From positions 1,736,001-1,800,000 of the forward strand of contig OZ251484.1 of assembly GCA_965242665.1 (NCBI GenBank): 64,000 nt of DNA, in the 5' to 3' direction. Below are positions 52,347-62,479 of this stretch, piece by piece. The translations under genes were made by a program, and so were the position numbers. The stretch is from VXLM01 sp965242665. Lineage in GTDB: Bacteria > Chloroflexota > Dehalococcoidia > Lucifugimonadales > VXLM01. How positions within the stretch are numbered: position 1 is the stretch's first letter; each line of letters starts with the position of its first letter. Under the pieces are notes generated by a model that saw only the letters and a program-made list of their open reading frames with translations, did not search any database and was not told the DNA's origin.

Positions 52347-53210
52347 ATGGTCTTTGGATCCGCTCCGTCTACAAAGCGGCCCTCGCGTGCAAAGAAGTCT
52401 CTTGGTCAACACTTTTTGGTGGATCGCCGCGTGCGAGGAAGGATCGTCGAGGCGGCCGATCTTGCGCCTGACGACACCGTCGTAGAGGTTGGGCCCGGAC
52501 GCGGGTTTCTGACCAAGGCGCTTGCGGAACGAGCGGGGCGGGTTGTGGCCGTCGAGCTGGACGGGGCACTCGTCGAATCCTTGGAGGACACGCTCCGCGG
52601 CTCCGAGAACGTCGAAATCGTCGAGGGCGACGCACGAACGGTAGATATCGACGAACTGCTGGGATCGCAGTGCGAGTATAAAGTTGTTGCCAATCTGCCC
52701 TATTATGCGGCGTCGCGCATCGTTCGCCGCTTCCTAGAGGCGCCGCGCAGTCCGAAGTCGTTGGTAGTGATGGTTCAGCGAGAAGTGGGGTTGGAGATGA
52801 CCGCGCAGCCGGGCAAGATGGGTCTTCTGTCGGTCTCGACGCAAGTATACGGACGTGCGAGCCTCGTCGCGTCCGTGCGTCCAAGCGCGTTTCGACCCCC
52901 GCCCAACGTCGTATCCGCAGTGGTACGCATCGACGTTCGCGAGGAGCCGTCGGTGCGGTTCGAAAGCGCAGATCGCTTCTTCGGTTTGGTCAAGGCGGGT
53001 TTCAGCGCGCCGCGCAAGCAGATGCGCAACAGCCTGATGCATGGGCTTGGCGTCTGTGCAGACGAGGCAACGGCGCTGTTGCGCGGCGCGGGGATAGCCC
53101 CCCAACGGCGAGCGCAGACCCTGAGCGTGGAGGAGTGGGGAATCTTGTACCGGGAGTATGTTTCGGTTGGACTGTCGGGCGGCAGGAGTGTGAAAGATGA
53201 ACTTCACTGA
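52347..53210 (+). CDS. rsmA: 16S rRNA (adenine-1518/1519-N6)-dimethyltransferase RsmA (KsgA)
   Basis: 287 residues. KKSLGQHFLVDRRV is the family N-terminal motif, VVEVGPGRGFLTKAL binds SAM, and VVANLPYYAASRIV is the NLPY catalytic motif; AFRPPPNVVSAVV and FSAPRKQMRNSL follow. It dimethylates two adenines near the 3' end of 16S rRNA late in 30S assembly. Length normal. Confidence 0.95.
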   Translation: MVFGSAPSTKRPSRAKKSLGQHFLVDRRVRGRIVEAADLAPDDTVVEVGPGRGFLTKALAERAGRVVAVELDGALVESLEDTLRGSENVEIVEGDARTVDIDELLGSQCEYKVVANLPYYAASRIVRRFLEAPRSPKSLVVMVQREVGLEMTAQPGKMGLLSVSTQVYGRASLVASVRPSAFRPPPNVVSAVVRIDVREEPSVRFESADRFFGLVKAGFSAPRKQMRNSLMHGLGVCADEATALLRGAGIAPQRRAQTLSVEEWGILYREYVSVGLSGGRSVKDELH

Positions 53211-53385
53211 AAAAGTGGGGCCGCTGCCCCGTGCCAACATCCACTCATAGATATACATCGTGGCCGAGAGGCGGACGCCTCCCACGATCGCTCCGAGTCC
53301 AGTCCTCACGCGGAGGCGAACCTCCAGCCGGTACAACCGTACCGTATCGAGGCGCGGCGCGAATGACGTGAGAATGCGGGAACGC

Positions 53386-54924
53386 CTACTCCCGCGCCAC
53401 GAACGCCCGCTGCAAGTACTCCAGATCCAACTCCGGGTACAGCGGGAAGCCGCTCAGCAGCGCCGCAACGCGATCTCGCGCGACTTCCACGACGGCTGTG
53501 TCCGTCGCGGCGCGCGCCCTGCTCGGCTGCCCCGCCTGCTTGCCTTTCGTGATCGTTCGCGGCTTGGTCGCGGACAGGACGCCCCCCATGATCGACGCGA
53601 TCTCGCGCATCTCCGGCGCTCCCATCCCCCTGCTCGTCAGCGCAGGCGTTCCGAAGCGGAGTCCGGACGTGTACCACACCCCGTTCGGGTCGAATGGGAT
53701 GCTGTTACGGTTAAGCGTGACGTTCGCATCACGCAGCGCAGACTCCGCCTGCCGTCCGGTCAGCCCGTACCCCCCAACGTCCGCTAGCATCAAGTGGTTG
53801 TCCGTCCCCCCCGTCAAGATGTCCATGCCCTCGTCCATGCACGCCCCCGCGAGCGCGGACGCATTCTCCACGATGGCCTTTGCATACGCCTTGAACTCGT
53901 CTGTGCTGGCCTCCTCCAACGCGATAGTCTTGGCCGCCATCACATGCGGCATCGGCCCACCTTGCACCATTGGACACCCCTTCTCCACATAGGGACCAAA
54001 CTCCCTCGTCGAAAGCACCATGCCGCCGCGCGGGCCGCGCAGCGTCTTGTGCGTCGTCGTCGTCACAACGTCCGCGTGAGCCACGGGGTCGTAATCTCCC
54101 GTGAACCCGTCGACCTTCCCCGCGACCAACCCCGCAAAGTGCGCCATGTCTACCATGAGCGTTGCACCCGTCTCATCCGCAATCTCGCGGAAGGCGCGAA
54201 AGTCGATCTTGCGGGGATACGCGCTGTACCCCGCCAACAAGATGAGGGGGCGAAATTCCTTTGCCTGCCGTCGAACGTCATCGTAGTCGATCACGTTCGT
54301 CTCGCGGTTCACGTCGTATGACCGCGCGTCGAACATCGTCGCGGAAGCGTTGTGCCGATAGCCGTGCGAGAGATGCCCCCCCGAATAGTAGTTCATGCCC
54401 AGCAGCCGCTGGTTCCCAAGCCGCTCGCGCAGCTCCGACCACTGCGCGTCCGACAGCTTCGATGGGTCCGACTGCCCAAGCGCGTCCATGAACGGCGCCT
54501 GCACCCGCGCCGCCAGAATCGCCCAATAGGCCACCATGTTCGCATCTGCCCCGGAGTGCGGCTGCACATAGGCGTGCTCCGCGCCGAACAGCCGCGCGGC
54601 AAGGCTCGCCGCACGCCCCTCGACCGCGTCCACGTTCTCGCAACCCGCATAGAACCGATGCTCCGGATACCCCTCGGCGTACTTGTCCGTGAACAGGTTC
54701 CCCATCGCCATCTGAACCGCGATGGACGAGTAGTTCTCCGACGCGATCATCTTCAAGCTCTTCGACTGATCCGCCAACTCGTTCACGATGGCAGCCGCGG
54801 TCTCAGGAGACACGGCATAGACCTGTTCGAGCGCTGCGAGGTAGCCTACGAATCCAGCGTTCAAGCCTCTCCCGGTCGCAGTCGCTTCCGAAATGTAGTC
54901 CGCAAGGGCTGATGTGAGCGGCAT
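53386..54924 (-). CDS. glyA: Serine hydroxymethyltransferase
   Basis: 512 residues from the ATG at 54924; the frame is open far upstream but that DNA is the divergent modA gene. LKMIASENYSSIAVQMAMGN, NVDAVEGRAASLAARLFGAEHAYVQPHSGADANMV-type cofactor contacts and the PLP lysine in TTTTHKTLRGPRGG are diagnostic. It is about 90 residues longer than the common form (about 420), resembling the long GlyA subgroup found in some chlamydiae and spirochaetes, with insertions around the FMDALGQSDPSKLSDAQW segment. It makes glycine and methylene-THF for FolD. Confidence 0.94.
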   Translation of the reverse strand: MPLTSALADYISEATATGRGLNAGFVGYLAALEQVYAVSPETAAAIVNELADQSKSLKMIASENYSSIAVQMAMGNLFTDKYAEGYPEHRFYAGCENVDAVEGRAASLAARLFGAEHAYVQPHSGADANMVAYWAILAARVQAPFMDALGQSDPSKLSDAQWSELRERLGNQRLLGMNYYSGGHLSHGYRHNASATMFDARSYDVNRETNVIDYDDVRRQAKEFRPLILLAGYSAYPRKIDFRAFREIADETGATLMVDMAHFAGLVAGKVDGFTGDYDPVAHADVVTTTTHKTLRGPRGGMVLSTREFGPYVEKGCPMVQGGPMPHVMAAKTIALEEASTDEFKAYAKAIVENASALAGACMDEGMDILTGGTDNHLMLADVGGYGLTGRQAESALRDANVTLNRNSIPFDPNGVWYTSGLRFGTPALTSRGMGAPEMREIASIMGGVLSATKPRTITKGKQAGQPSRARAATDTAVVEVARDRVAALLSGFPLYPELDLEYLQRAFVARE

Positions 54925-54959
54925 ATGCCTCTTCCAGTTATGGCGTTTTGTAGTAAGGT

Positions 54960-54989
54960 AGTCTATCGGCGGCTCTCGCTGAGTGTCAA
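54960..54989 (-). promoter_or_regulatory. Probable glyA promoter
   Basis: On the minus strand TTGACA (54989-54984) is a perfect -35 box, followed at 18 bp by TAGACT (54965-54960), four of six for -10. Transcription would start about 30 bp before the glyA ATG. Confidence 0.55.
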
Positions 54990-55068
54990 CGACGGCCCCG
55001 ATTTCCCATTCGAGAGATGGACGAGTACCATAGGAAGCTAGACACGCAGCGTCGAACGGAGTGGACGT

Positions 55069-55827
55069 ATGAACACGGCGTGCATTGCGGCGATTCTGAT
55101 CGTCGCCGCCCTGCTGACGAGCTGTTCCAGCGGCTCCGCGAATGAGCGCACTGAGGTGCTCGTATTCGCGGCAGCCAGCCTGACCAATGCGCTCGAAAAG
55201 GCCGTAGACGCCTACGAGCAAGCGAACGACGATGAGATATACGTTAGCTACGCCGGCTCGCAGAGGCTCGCCCATCAGATCGCCAGCGGCGCGCCCGCCC
55301 ACCTCTTCCTGTCCGCCGGCGAGCACCCCGTCGAGTTCTTGCGCCAGCGCGGACTGGTCCACAGCGAAGTCGCCCTGCTTTCCAACAAGCTGGTCGCCAT
55401 CACCAATCGGACCCTCGACGATGACTCTGTGAACGCCCTCTCCTCCTCGTCCATCGAACGAATCGCCCTGGCAGACCCAAACCTCGCTCCCGCAGGCGCG
55501 TATGCCCGCGAAGCGCTGCAGTCCGCCGGACTGTGGGACGCGCTCCAACCGAAGATCATCATCGCCCCCCACGTCCGAGCGGCGGTGGCGTTCGTCGAGG
55601 CAGGCAACGCCGACGCCGCCATCGTCTACGCTACCGACGCCGCAGCCGCCAAGAACGTGCGCACCGCCGACATCCTACAGCACAGCTCCTACAGACCCAT
55701 CGTCTATCCCCTCGTTACCCTCGAGTCGGACGATCCCCCCGATGCCGCGGACGCATTCGCCCACTTCCTCTCGAGCCCCGACGCCCGCGGCATATTCCGC
55801 GCTCACGGCTTCGAGCCCCTCAGGTGA
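55069..55827 (+). CDS. modA: Molybdate ABC transporter substrate-binding lipoprotein ModA
   Basis: 252 residues. The signal IAAILIVAALLTSC ends in a lipobox cysteine. VLVFAAASLTNALEKAVDAYE is the ModA start, with SYAGSQRLAHQIASGAPAHLF contacting the oxyanion and LADPNLAPAGAYAREAL further on. It delivers molybdate (or tungstate) to ModB. First gene of modABC. Confidence 0.93.
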   Translation: MNTACIAAILIVAALLTSCSSGSANERTEVLVFAAASLTNALEKAVDAYEQANDDEIYVSYAGSQRLAHQIASGAPAHLFLSAGEHPVEFLRQRGLVHSEVALLSNKLVAITNRTLDDDSVNALSSSSIERIALADPNLAPAGAYAREALQSAGLWDALQPKIIIAPHVRAAVAFVEAGNADAAIVYATDAAAAKNVRTADILQHSSYRPIVYPLVTLESDDPPDAADAFAHFLSSPDARGIFRAHGFEPLR

Positions 55828-55833
55828 ACCGGT

Positions 55834-56514
55834 TTGACCTGGTCGCTCATCGAACTGACGTTTCGCGTGGCGATCGTCGCCACATTGCTCAACATACCCA
55901 TCTCGCTCGCGGTGAGCTGGCTGCTCGTAAAGACGCGGATGCCCGGTCGATTCTTCATAGATGTGTTAGTCTCCCTCCCCTTGGCGCTGCCTCCGATCGC
56001 GATCGGGTTCTTCCTCCTCCTCCTGCTCGGACGCAATGGACCGATTGGCGGCGCAGCCCGTGCGCTGTTCGACGTCGATATCGTCTTCACCTGGGGCGCT
56101 GCCGTCGCCGCAGCCGCTGTCGTGTCTCTGCCGCTCATGGCGCGCGCGATGATGGTCGCCATGAGCGGCGTAGACGCACGCCTCGAAATGTCCGCGCGAA
56201 GCCTGGGCGCAGGCCCCTGGCGCGTCTTCTTCACCATAACCGCGCCCCTCTCCTACCGCGGCATCGTCGCCGGCGTCCTCCTCGGATTCGTCCGCGCAGT
56301 CAGCGAATTCGGCGCCACGATCACCGTCGCAGGCAACTTCGCCGGCAAAACTCAAACCCTCCCCGTCGCGCTCTACCAAGCCATCTTGATCCGCAATGAT
56401 GCGCTCGCCTTCCAACTCGTCGCCGTCGCCGTCGCCATTGCCGTCGCAACCCTCATCGTCCACAACTGGCTGCTCACTAGAACCACCCCCACAGACGCCT
56501 GGTTGCGCGCATGA
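55834..56514 (+). CDS. modB: Molybdate ABC transporter permease ModB
   Basis: 226 residues from TTG, 6 bp after modA. Five hydrophobic segments and the EAA loop EMSARSLGAGPWRVFFTITAPL typical of ModB, which docks with the ATPase. ISEFGATITVAGNF-type text (VSEFGATITVAGNFAGKTQTL) is characteristic of the family. It overlaps modC by 4 bp (ATGA). Confidence 0.93.
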   Translation: MTWSLIELTFRVAIVATLLNIPISLAVSWLLVKTRMPGRFFIDVLVSLPLALPPIAIGFFLLLLLGRNGPIGGAARALFDVDIVFTWGAAVAAAAVVSLPLMARAMMVAMSGVDARLEMSARSLGAGPWRVFFTITAPLSYRGIVAGVLLGFVRAVSEFGATITVAGNFAGKTQTLPVALYQAILIRNDALAFQLVAVAVAIAVATLIVHNWLLTRTTPTDAWLRA

Positions 56515-57608
56515 CCGACCCAATAGCCACTATCGACGTCGTCAAGCGGTACGCCGCCTTCACCCTCGAATGCGCGGCCACCTTCCGCGCCCCGGTAACC
56601 TCCATCTTCGGCCCCTCAGGCCACGGCAAGACAACCCTCCTCAACTGCATCGCCGGACTCGCACGCCCAGACGACGGCGTCATCACCGTACTGGGAACCA
56701 CGGTCTTCTCCGCAGCCGACCGAACGCGCGTCCCCCCAGAGAAGCGCCGTTTCGGATACGTCTTCCAGGATGCCGCGCTGTTCCCAAACATGAACGTCCG
56801 CAAGAACGTCCTCTATGGCTACAACATAACTCCCCCCGCGCTCCGCGACGCCAACCCCGACCAACTCTTCGACCTCTTCGACCTCGAAAACCTACTCGAC
56901 CGCCGCGTCGACACGCTGTCGGGAGGCGAACGCCAGCGGGTGGCGCTGGCCCGCGCCCTAGCATCATCGCCGCGCCTGCTCCTGCTCGACGAACCCCTGG
57001 CCTCCATCGACGCCGCGTTCAAAGGCGTGATCATCCGCTACCTCAAACGCGTACGCGACGACCTCGGCACACCCATGATCTACGTCTCCCACTCGGTATC
57101 CGAGGTCGTCGCCCTAGCAGAAGACATGCTGGTACTGTCCAAAGGACGACCAGTCGCGCAGGGGCCCCCGTCTGATGTGCTCGTACAACCCGGAGTGGGC
57201 GCGATGACAGACTACGGCGCCCTCGAAAACCTCCTCGACGCCACCGTCGTCGACCTGGCCCCAGAGCAAGGCCTAACAACCGTCGACGTCGGAGGAGTCA
57301 CGCTCGCCGCGCCCTACGCCGACGCCAGCGCCGGCGACCTCGTTACCGTATCCATCCGCGCCGGCGACATCATCCTCACCCTCGACGTCCCATCCCGAAT
57401 CAGCGCGCAAAACATCCTCCCAGGAACGATCACCGAACTCCACGTCCACGGCCCCCGCGTCCTGGCCCGCGTCGACGTCGGCGTCGAACTCGTCGTCGAG
57501 CTGACTCCCCGCGCGGTGACCGACCTAGCGCTCCGACGCGGATTGCCGGTCTACCTCATCGTCAAGAGCAATAGCGTCCTCCTGCTCGACGGGCGAGACA
57601 GAAGCTAA
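56511..57608 (+). CDS. modC: Molybdate ABC transporter ATPase ModC
   Basis: 365 residues. Walker A GPSGHGKTTL, signature LSGGERQRVALARAL and Walker B LLLLDEPLASID are intact. The C-terminal part (ISAQNILPGTITELH onward) is a TOBE/MOP-like domain that can bind molybdate. It energises ModB. Last gene of modABC. Confidence 0.93.
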   Translation: MTDPIATIDVVKRYAAFTLECAATFRAPVTSIFGPSGHGKTTLLNCIAGLARPDDGVITVLGTTVFSAADRTRVPPEKRRFGYVFQDAALFPNMNVRKNVLYGYNITPPALRDANPDQLFDLFDLENLLDRRVDTLSGGERQRVALARALASSPRLLLLDEPLASIDAAFKGVIIRYLKRVRDDLGTPMIYVSHSVSEVVALAEDMLVLSKGRPVAQGPPSDVLVQPGVGAMTDYGALENLLDATVVDLAPEQGLTTVDVGGVTLAAPYADASAGDLVTVSIRAGDIILTLDVPSRISAQNILPGTITELHVHGPRVLARVDVGVELVVELTPRAVTDLALRRGLPVYLIVKSNSVLLLDGRDRS

Positions 57609-57693
57609 CCCGCCCCTGTTCGATGCATCTATCCCTGCCATTCGGGAACCGCATGTGATACCATATCCCAAACTTGAACTCCCCAAGCACAAC

Positions 57694-60684
57694 ATGCCCA
57701 GACCCGCAAACAGCGCATCGAGACATCCGTCCATCCTCTGGGCGTGCCTATTCGCCGTAGGCATTGCAGCGGCAGCGATCGCCTGCGATGACGACCCCGT
57801 CCCTCCGACCCCGACCGCCACGCCCGAAGAGCCACCCCCGCTGGCAGCCCTCGCCCCCGAGCCGACCCCAACGCCGCCACCGACCGCCACGCCGATACCA
57901 CCTACTAGCACGCCGTCCCCAACACCAACGACTACTCCAGTCCCGCCCACAAGCACGCCTACACCAACGGCCACACCAATACCCCCTACCAACACTCCGA
58001 CACCAACTCATACTCCTGTGCCGACGGCTACTCCCACGTCGTCCCCTACACCAACCGCCACGCCAGTACCCCCTACCAACACGCCAGTACCCCCTACCAA
58101 CACGCCGACACCAGTCCCACCCACAAGCACTCCCTTGCCCACCTCAACTGCTACTCCAGTACCGCCCACCAGCACCCCCACCCCTACCCATCGAGAGACC
58201 GCGGCCTCGCAACTGTCCAAGTTCATTCCGTGGATCGAGAACCCTCCGGACACTACTCACGCCACTGCCGCTGATGTGCTTACCGCCATGTGGATCCAAG
58301 ATTCCGAACTCGCTGAGACGTTTGCACGGATGCCGTGGGTTGCAGACGGCGTGACCGGAGGAGAGTCAGCTGCCCTGGAAGCTGTAGTCAGCAATGCGTC
58401 CCCGGATACAGAGTGGGCAAGATTGACCGTGTCGCTTCCGTGGTTCTTAGACGGCGTTACTAGTAATGAGAGAAACGCCATCATATTCTTGCGAGAAATC
58501 GCTCAAAGTAACCTCGAACTAGCGAAAGTGGCAACAGACCTCCCATGGTTGGCAGACGGCGTTACGAACGACGAGCTCAATACCATCAAATTTCTGAGTA
58601 GAGCTACATCTGAACACCTCGAACTAGTGCAAACAATAACAAAGCGTCATTGGTTCACCAACAGCATTGACACACATAATGAATCATGGGCTATCCAAAG
58701 GTTAGTTCGGATCGCAGAGAACGACCCTGAACTGGCAAGAACAATAGCAATTCTACCGGGGTTGAACGATGGGATCACCGACGATCACCTGAGTGCTATT
58801 TACTCACTCGAGAGTATAGCGGAGAACGATCTCGAATTGGCAAATGTGATCACAAATCTCCCCTGGTTGACCGACGACATTACCAGAGATGAAGAAATCG
58901 TGCTCAACTACTTCGATCTCATCTTGGGAACGGATGTGGAGCTGGCAAGGATGGTAGCAGGATTTCCCTGGTTCACCGACGACATTACCGAAGAGGAGAG
59001 GGGCATCATAGGCGCAATAAGAAGAACAGATGCAGACTGGGCATCGCAACTAGCTGCATCTGTAAATGATCTTCTTACATCCATGAAGGATATTACAGGA
59101 GATCTGAGTACCTATACTGCCGAGAGCCTAGGAAGGATCGCAGAACAAGGTCCAGACGCATTTGGTCAACTGACGAGCCAACCATGGTATGCGGACGGAT
59201 TGAATGACGAAGAGGCCGCACTAGTAGTCATCCTAGGCGATATCATCGATAGTAGCCCATTGTTGTATCAAGACCTCCTTCATTCTCGTTTCACACAAAC
59301 CAAGACAGTTTCTTTGCCGCTTGCAGGTGAGGTCAACATCTATATCATTCAGAGTGAACCATTTCCGCCTGGTGAAGATCTGATGACTACGATAGAAGAC
59401 ACGGCCCGTATTAGTGAAGAACTCCTCGGCGTTCCATTTCCTACAACCGACATCATTCTACTCGTAATTGTTAGTAAGGACTACAACAAAATCAAGGCCT
59501 CGGGAAAGCATCGAGGCAGCTACATGCGTGTTGTTCGAGAGGTAAGTGGTAGAGTAAGGAGCCTACCTCATGAGACTGCTCACTACTACACCACTGGTGG
59601 CTCACGATGGTTGATAGAAGGGTCGGCGGAGTTCATAGTCGAGTATGTCTCTCAACAGACGGATCATCTAGCCAATCTCGGCCACTCAGAGAAAGTCCAG
59701 TCTGTGTGCTTAGACATAAGCGGAATAGAGAACATTCGGCATCTCATTTATTTATTTTCCCGTTCTATTCCATGCACATACTACATGGGAGAGAACTTCC
59801 TGTGGAACATATATGATTCGATAGGCAAAGAAACGGTATCAGCGGCGTTGAGCGAGTTGCATATGTATCTGTTTGGGAGAGACATTGAAGAGGAAATCTA
59901 TCAAGTCTTCTTGAAGCATACGCCAGACGACAAGAAGGAAGATCTCCGTGACTTGTACCGAAGGCTGCACGGCGGCGCGTTCGCATTCGACGATATCGAT
60001 TTCGACGACGACCATGGCGACGAAGCGGGGTTGGCTACCAAAATATCGGTCGGAGAGGCAGTCGTGGGCGAGCTGGACTACATGTTCGACTTCGATTACT
60101 TCAAGTTTCACGCTGAAGAGGGCTCAAGGTATCGAATGATCGTCACCCACGACACCCTCCGTTCTACCAGTATCGGACTGTACGCTCCTGACGGAGTGAC
60201 TGGAGAAAATTGGATTTTCCGTGATTCCACAACACTCGGTCCCGCTATAGTATGGGTTGCCCCAAGCTCGGAGGACTATTACTTCGCAGTTCAAAACTTT
60301 GGAGGAAAGACAGGCACGTATACGCTCACAGTCACCAACGCTGATTCTACTGCACCGGACGATCACGGCGATGCAGAGGATTCCGCAACTGACATATCAA
60401 TCGGAGAAACTGTTGAGGGTACTATAACAGACGATTTTGATGTCGACTACTTTAGGTTCTCGACACAAGAGAACCGTGGTTACTATTTTACCATTACGAG
60501 AGGGACTCTGAAATACCGTTTCATGATGCACCCAAATGATCAGTTTTATTCTCTTTGGTTGCCTGGACCTGGCAATGCATTTTGGGAGGCGGGGAGAACC
60601 GGCGAATCCTTTCTCGCCGTGCGTGCTGAACCTGGAAGCGTCGGCCCCTACACCCTTACCATCACGTACTACGAGTACGACTAA
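57694..60684 (+). CDS. Large lipoprotein metalloprotease with Pro/Thr linker, helical repeats and two PPC domains
   Basis: 996 residues from ATG 57694. Signal and lipobox: LFAVGIAAAAIAC. Residues about 35-170 are a Pro/Thr-rich spacer of PTATPIPPTS-type units, a stalk from the membrane. Then about seven helical repeats of 38-42 residues with LPWLxDGVT and ELAxxIxxLPW. A beta stretch leads to HETAH (59569-59583) with WLIEG downstream, a gluzincin site with the same spacing as the paralogue at 1-1366. The C-terminus has two bacterial pre-peptidase (PPC) domains (each D-x-DYFxF then GxYTLTxT), starting near DDHGDEAGLATKI and DDHGDAEDSATDI. Likely an extracellular surface protease. Confidence 0.82.
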   Translation: MPRPANSASRHPSILWACLFAVGIAAAAIACDDDPVPPTPTATPEEPPPLAALAPEPTPTPPPTATPIPPTSTPSPTPTTTPVPPTSTPTPTATPIPPTNTPTPTHTPVPTATPTSSPTPTATPVPPTNTPVPPTNTPTPVPPTSTPLPTSTATPVPPTSTPTPTHRETAASQLSKFIPWIENPPDTTHATAADVLTAMWIQDSELAETFARMPWVADGVTGGESAALEAVVSNASPDTEWARLTVSLPWFLDGVTSNERNAIIFLREIAQSNLELAKVATDLPWLADGVTNDELNTIKFLSRATSEHLELVQTITKRHWFTNSIDTHNESWAIQRLVRIAENDPELARTIAILPGLNDGITDDHLSAIYSLESIAENDLELANVITNLPWLTDDITRDEEIVLNYFDLILGTDVELARMVAGFPWFTDDITEEERGIIGAIRRTDADWASQLAASVNDLLTSMKDITGDLSTYTAESLGRIAEQGPDAFGQLTSQPWYADGLNDEEAALVVILGDIIDSSPLLYQDLLHSRFTQTKTVSLPLAGEVNIYIIQSEPFPPGEDLMTTIEDTARISEELLGVPFPTTDIILLVIVSKDYNKIKASGKHRGSYMRVVREVSGRVRSLPHETAHYYTTGGSRWLIEGSAEFIVEYVSQQTDHLANLGHSEKVQSVCLDISGIENIRHLIYLFSRSIPCTYYMGENFLWNIYDSIGKETVSAALSELHMYLFGRDIEEEIYQVFLKHTPDDKKEDLRDLYRRLHGGAFAFDDIDFDDDHGDEAGLATKISVGEAVVGELDYMFDFDYFKFHAEEGSRYRMIVTHDTLRSTSIGLYAPDGVTGENWIFRDSTTLGPAIVWVAPSSEDYYFAVQNFGGKTGTYTLTVTNADSTAPDDHGDAEDSATDISIGETVEGTITDDFDVDYFRFSTQENRGYYFTITRGTLKYRFMMHPNDQFYSLWLPGPGNAFWEAGRTGESFLAVRAEPGSVGPYTLTITYYEYD

Positions 60685-60881
60685 GCAGGCGCGCCCGACG
60701 GGGGGCCGAGATTTCACGTCTCGCATTGACGAGGAAAGAGGAACGAACCTAGCTCCGTTCGGTTTTACCGGCAGTGGTTGCCCCTTGGATCGCTGCGGAA
60801 TCGGACGTATCGCTTGGAGTTCCCCTGCCAATAAACCAAACGGAACCCTCTTTCACGTCTTGGCCTCGGTCGTCTTTCGCC

Positions 60882-62437
60882 TTACCCTGCGCGCCACCGC
60901 CCAAATGCGTCCACCAGATCATTCATCAGAGGCTGGATATCGCTCTCCCTCCGAGCAGCCCCCAACCTCGCAACCGTGCGGCAGATGTCTGGCGCGTCCA
61001 AACCCAGCTCTTCGGACAATCCGCGGAGTTTCACTTTGACAATCTCCGACGGCGGTTCGGATGCTAAGTCGTAGACCGCATCCAGCCGGTTCATTCGTTC
61101 GGTAAGGTCGGTTGCGGCAATGGAGAGTTCCGCGGCCTCGTTGTTCGAGTTCTGTCGCAACCGGTCCCATACCCAGATTTCCGGCGCGACGCGACCAGGA
61201 AGGTAGAGCACAGGCGCATCGGAGCCGGCCTGGGTTCGTATCTTCTCTTCTATATCGCGGTCGCGCTGGTCTCCGTCGAGAACGAAGATGAAATTCTGAA
61301 TCTGCCCGAATTTCTTGAAGGCCGCGGCGTGCACAGGGAATTGGTCCCCACCCGTGTCTCGCCCAATGTGAACCGACTCTCTCCGTATTCTCTCCCGGAC
61401 GAGCAGGACGTCGAGAACGCCCTGTAAGACCCCTTCTGCCGCGTCGTCCTCGCAGAGCAGATTGAGCGCGTCATTGGATCGTCCGTACAACGCGTTCTGA
61501 ACGACATCGCGGTATGGCTCGATGACAGATACCTTGCCCGTTGTTTCGTCGCGGTCGAGGAAGACGCGCACCTCGCGCGGCACCGAGTCGAGGACCACTG
61601 GACTGTGAGAGGTGACGATGATCTGCAAGCCGTTTCGCAAGGCGAGTTGTTGCAGCTGCAGCATGAGAAGCTGCTGCACCCATGGATGCAGCCCAGCTTC
61701 CACCTCGTCGATCAGAACCAGCGCACCTTCGAGTTGCGCGATTTCCTGAGACATCCGCAGGATGGCGCGCTCGCCGGCGGCCATGTGCAGCTCGGAGTAC
61801 GCCGCGCCGCCTTCCTGTGCCGCGAAGAGCAACCTCTTGCTGCCGCTGGATAGGTTGACGACCTCCGAATACTTGAAGGGGAGCATCTGCTGCGCGAACG
61901 CGATCTGCGATGCAGTCAAGAGTGTCTCATCAGGTGGAGAACTCAGGCGGGACATACTCAGCACCCCCCGCACCTCGGATGGGTTGCTGAGATTGCTGAG
62001 CGTTCGGAGATAGAGCGGCCGTTCCGGCTGGGCTGCGTTCTTGCGTCCGAAGAAGCTACGATTCCAACCCTTGTCGTGCCGCCATCGCATGGAGCGCCGC
62101 CCGTCGGGTGTCGAGTAGTCGCGAAATCGATCTCGATTTTGCGCCGGGTGTCTTTGCGTCCACCCAATTTGGGACGGTAGTTGGGAAAGAGCGTAGAAGG
62201 CACGAAGTCCTTCACTCCCGCTCCAGGCACCTTGTAGGCGCACGCGGCCGCAAAGAGCACCGTCGACTTGCCGCTGGCGTTGCCCCCAGCGATGACGCTC
62301 ACCGGGTAATCGAACACTACCCGGAGGTCGTCGATGCCGCGAAGTCCCCGCAGTCGGATTTCCGACAGAAAGTGTGGGAGGTGAGGCTTCTTACCCCGGA
62401 GTTGGTCCCAAAGCTGTCTAAGACGCCTCTCCATCAT
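60882..62437 (-). pseudogene. OLD-like AAA ATPase with TOPRIM-like C-terminus, frameshifted
   Basis: One gene in two frames. The first part (start 62437) has IRLRGLRGIDDLRVVF and the Walker A IAGGNASGKSTVLFAAA. The second (open to 60882) continues RDYSTPDGRRSMRW and carries LSSGSKRLLFAAQEG, the Walker B region ALVLIDEVEAGLHPW, TSHSPVVLDSV, and a TOPRIM-like FVLDGDQRDRDIEEK. The frames cross near 62110-62130 (after KIEIDF), consistent with loss of one base. OLD-family proteins are ATP-dependent nucleases, often in phage defence. It is either a recent pseudogene or a sequencing error; the full protein would be about 518 residues. Confidence 0.75.
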
Positions 62438-62479
62438 GAGCGGCTTTCCTCTTTATCGTCCCCGCACGCCCGCAGCCCC

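Noticed and set aside
53386..55572. GlyA read as a 728-codon gene extending into modA
   Set aside because: The upstream part is antisense to modA and has no homology logic; the GlyA family start and a probable promoter (54960-54989) support ATG 54924.
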